Program-made: the position numbers and the translations under genes
Assembly: GCF_004959765.1 (NCBI RefSeq)
Contig: NZ_SJZD01000005.1
Location: forward strand, 228,922-292,921
DNA: 64,000 nt
Direction of reading: 5' to 3'
DNA from: Flavobacterium sp. H122
Lineage (GTDB): Bacteria > Bacteroidota > Bacteroidia > Flavobacteriales > Flavobacteriaceae
In this document: piece by piece, positions 62,218 to 64,000 of the stretch
Position numbering within the stretch: position 1 is the stretch's first letter
How the letters are laid out: every line of letters starts with the position of its first letter
The notes under the pieces: model-generated
What the model saw: the letters and a program-made list of their open reading frames with translations, nothing else
What the model was told of the DNA's origin: nothing
Databases searched by the model: none

Positions 62218-63567
62218 TCAAAATTTTACATCAAAAACTGCTTTCGTTATAAATGGTTTATATCCTCTAAAATGTTGCAGAATGAACCATGCAATAAAAA
62301 TATCATAATCATATTTTTGTATATCGGGATAATCCAAACCAAAATGATCATAGAATTCAAATCTCAACTCTCCTTCTGGTTTAATGCTATTTTGATTATA
62401 CTTAGTCAAAGATATTTTATAGGCCCAAACATCATTAATAGCAATTTGAATACCTGATATAGTATCTTTTTTATTATTAAACCTTGGTTTGTCAACTTTA
62501 GTTTTAAAATCAGATTCATAAATAATCCCTTGCGAATCATCTGTTATTTCAAGTTTTGAAATATCATCCTTATTTTCTTTAAGGTATTTAATCACATAAT
62601 CTTTCACCTGTCTTATAAACACTTTAGTATTGTCATGCTCAATAATTGCATTTGTAAGATCTAAATGTGAATATTCTCCTCCTTCATTATCTTGCATTTT
62701 TTGAATCATCCGTTTGATGTTCGCTTCTAGTTTTCCACTTGAAACAGATTCTGACTCATCTCTGAATATTTCAAAAAGTTTATCGTTATTATTTTCAGAA
62801 AATTTTTTTACTTTTTTAACTAAACTGTCTGCTTTATTTTTTGCATTATCAGCTCTCGATGATACATTATAAAAACTATCCTGCTTTTCAACATCAAAAG
62901 TTTCCTGATATAATTCCTTTCTTAATTTTTCAAAACCAGCTTCATTATTCGTATAATCATTATATAATAAATCAAGAGCCGTTTCATTTGTACTAACTTT
63001 CTGCTTTCCAACTAATTTATTTTTTTTCCCTTTCCTTCCTACGCTTTGAATAATTAACATTGGAAGTTTTATTTTTTTTAATTCACACAATACACTAACA
63101 GATTCACTTGGCTTGTTATAAAAAGCATATATTTTTGCTTTTTCCTCAATGCCTGGAACTCGAAGTTTAATTAGTATCTTATTATCAATCAAAAGATTGT
63201 ACCCCCCTGCTCCTTTAACCTGATACATTTCTTTCTTATCAGGTTTTATACCCCATTTTAACGAAGGAATTTCAACCGCTAAGGGTTTTCTTGATGGAGT
63301 TGCTTTAAATGTATAAAATTCACCTATTTTAACATTTTTAACCAACTTCCCCTTATCATCAAATGGCCCTTCCAATTTGGTAATTTTAATAGCTACCGCC
63401 TCTTTTCTTGCTGTATTATCAGTAATATTGAGTCCTTTTGAGGTTCCTTTTTGTGCAAAAACACCTCCGGAAGCATTAGAAATTTCATTCGCATCATAAC
63501 GGATTCCGCCACTTGCATTGCCTTTAATGTTATTGGCTATAATTGTTATTTTACCTGATTCACTCAT
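62218..63567 (-). CDS. type VI secretion effector candidate with DUF3289-like C-terminus
   Basis: 449 residues, no signal peptide. The N-terminus (MSESGKITIIANNIKGNASG, GIRYDANEISNASGGVFAQK) is a repeat-like marker that I associate with proteins encoded after vgrG in Bacteroidota. A beta-rich middle (GEFYTFKATPSRKPLAVEIP ... SVSVLCELKKIKLPMLIIQS) follows, then a linker with helices. The C-terminal about 120 residues (GELRFEFYDHFGLDYPDIQK, FIAWFILQHFRGYKPFITKA) recall DUF3289, seen in T6SS-linked proteins; biochemistry unknown to me. It lies 3 bases after the vgrG stop. The middle domain is duplicated in the remnant at 60904-61280. Confidence 0.7.
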   Translation of the reverse strand: MSESGKITIIANNIKGNASGGIRYDANEISNASGGVFAQKGTSKGLNITDNTARKEAVAIKITKLEGPFDDKGKLVKNVKIGEFYTFKATPSRKPLAVEIPSLKWGIKPDKKEMYQVKGAGGYNLLIDNKILIKLRVPGIEEKAKIYAFYNKPSESVSVLCELKKIKLPMLIIQSVGRKGKKNKLVGKQKVSTNETALDLLYNDYTNNEAGFEKLRKELYQETFDVEKQDSFYNVSSRADNAKNKADSLVKKVKKFSENNNDKLFEIFRDESESVSSGKLEANIKRMIQKMQDNEGGEYSHLDLTNAIIEHDNTKVFIRQVKDYVIKYLKENKDDISKLEITDDSQGIIYESDFKTKVDKPRFNNKKDTISGIQIAINDVWAYKISLTKYNQNSIKPEGELRFEFYDHFGLDYPDIQKYDYDIFIAWFILQHFRGYKPFITKAVFDVKF

Positions 63568-63570
63568 AGA

Positions 63571-64000
63571 TTAGTGATTTTTTACATTTTCGGCTGATTG
63601 ATTATGTATCTGTGTTTCACTGTTCATTGTATAATCAGATACGGCCTGAACCTCAATTTTACCTGATGCGCTTTTATGAATATCTTTTGCGTCGTATGAA
63701 TAATTCTCTGACGCTATTTTAGAGATATTTTTAGCCAGGAGCATAAAATCATTGGATGCCATTTGATTGATATTGACCCCGGCGGTATCAATCATATCCT
63801 TTCCTGCATTTGACGCAATATTAATTCCGGCTGATTGGTTGATATTTTCTCCGGCTGAAAGTGTAATATTTTTTCCGGCAACCATAGTAATATCATTAGG
63901 CGCATTCACACTGATATTCCCCTGTCCGTCCATGAGCCAAGTATTACCGCTTGGGTCTTCAATGAAAATACTTCCCCGGGCATCATTGAAGATCATCTTG
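63571..64000 (-). CDS. vgrG: VgrG C-terminal part (type VI secretion spike), cut by window edge
   Basis: The visible 143 residues are the end of a Vgr/gp5-type spike. After IFNDARGSIFIEDPSGNTWL (the gp5-like OB/needle junction) comes a beta-helix needle of near-regular repeats: ITMVAGKNITLSAGENINQS, AGINIASNAGKDMIDTAG, VNINQMASNDFMLLAKNISK and so on. It ends at 63571 with a 3-base gap to the effector gene, so both are in one operon. The frame continues past base 64000 and the N-terminal hub domain is not in the window. T6SS structural genes are not in the window either. Confidence 0.85.
   Translation of the reverse strand, partial: KMIFNDARGSIFIEDPSGNTWLMDGQGNISVNAPNDITMVAGKNITLSAGENINQSAGINIASNAGKDMIDTAGVNINQMASNDFMLLAKNISKIASENYSYDAKDIHKSASGKIEVQAVSDYTMNSETQIHNQSAENVKNH

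Noticed and set aside
63571..63996. Repetitive VgrG end as an adhesin or filamentous repeat protein
   Set aside because: The gp5-like junction (IFIEDPSGNTWL) before the repeats and the effector gene after it identify a VgrG needle.

Overview
The window looks like a chromosomal segment of a Flavobacteriaceae bacterium, most likely Flavobacterium or a close relative. The evidence is the low GC content, a type IX secretion (T9SS) C-terminal sorting domain, the Bacteroidota promoter motif TAnnTTTG upstream of several genes, the bacillithiol enzyme BshC, LytTR and 2TM-domain signalling, and Bacteroidota-type VgrG and PAAR-like (DUF4280) type VI secretion proteins. All assignments come from reading the sequence; no database search was run.

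Layout. 1-4.5 kb is accessory and partly decayed: a conserved secreted-protein gene split by a one-base frameshift in an A9 run, a lipoprotein, a GNAT acetyltransferase, and a 200-codon Sel1-like lipoprotein gene carrying three in-frame TAA stops. Two identical tRNA-Thr(TGT) genes follow, with a truncated third tRNA 3' end between them. 4.8-12.7 kb is core metabolism: idi-queD-bcp-manA as a tight operon, an FAD oxidoreductase, a T9SS cargo protein and dapD. 12.7-21 kb is a surface-glycan locus: GT9, SDR epimerase, GT2, LpxL-like acyltransferase, a rhamnosyltransferase-like protein, a QueC-like PP-loop enzyme, two TupA-like ATP-grasp proteins and GT4. 21-25.4 kb holds tsaC, an inverted-repeat-flanked GxxExxY gene, cca, ctaA and an alpha/beta hydrolase.

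25.4-31.7 kb encodes a LytTR response regulator, three small 2TM proteins, a histidine kinase that itself carries a C-terminal 2TM module, a secreted helical protein and a TonB-dependent receptor. 31.8-46.8 kb is housekeeping and signalling: a YciI-like secreted protein, HPP, VOC, a pRiA4b ORF-3-like protein, a nucleoid-associated protein, RimO, DUF1573, a histidine kinase and response regulator pair, a hybrid kinase, a B12-binding radical SAM protein, BshC and Ndk. 46.8-51.4 kb is the glyoxylate shunt: aceB and aceA, divergent from a ScfR/RamB-like regulator, with palindromic GCGAAC/TTCGC sites between them.

51.5-64 kb (all minus strand) is a type VI secretion effector island. Read in transcription order it holds a VgrG C-terminus, a 449-aa effector candidate with a DUF3289-like end, a membrane-anchored partner with a likely frameshift near its 3' end, a small 2TM protein, a frameshifted duplicate of the effector's middle domain, a 271-aa protein of unknown role, and a 1339-aa LysM/PAAR-like/Ig-like/lysozyme-like/M23 protein. 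A run of mostly lipoprotein genes follows. The inferred logic is delivery of cell-wall-targeting enzymes by VgrG/PAAR, with outer-membrane or periplasmic lipoproteins as immunity proteins. This is the most interesting part of the window.
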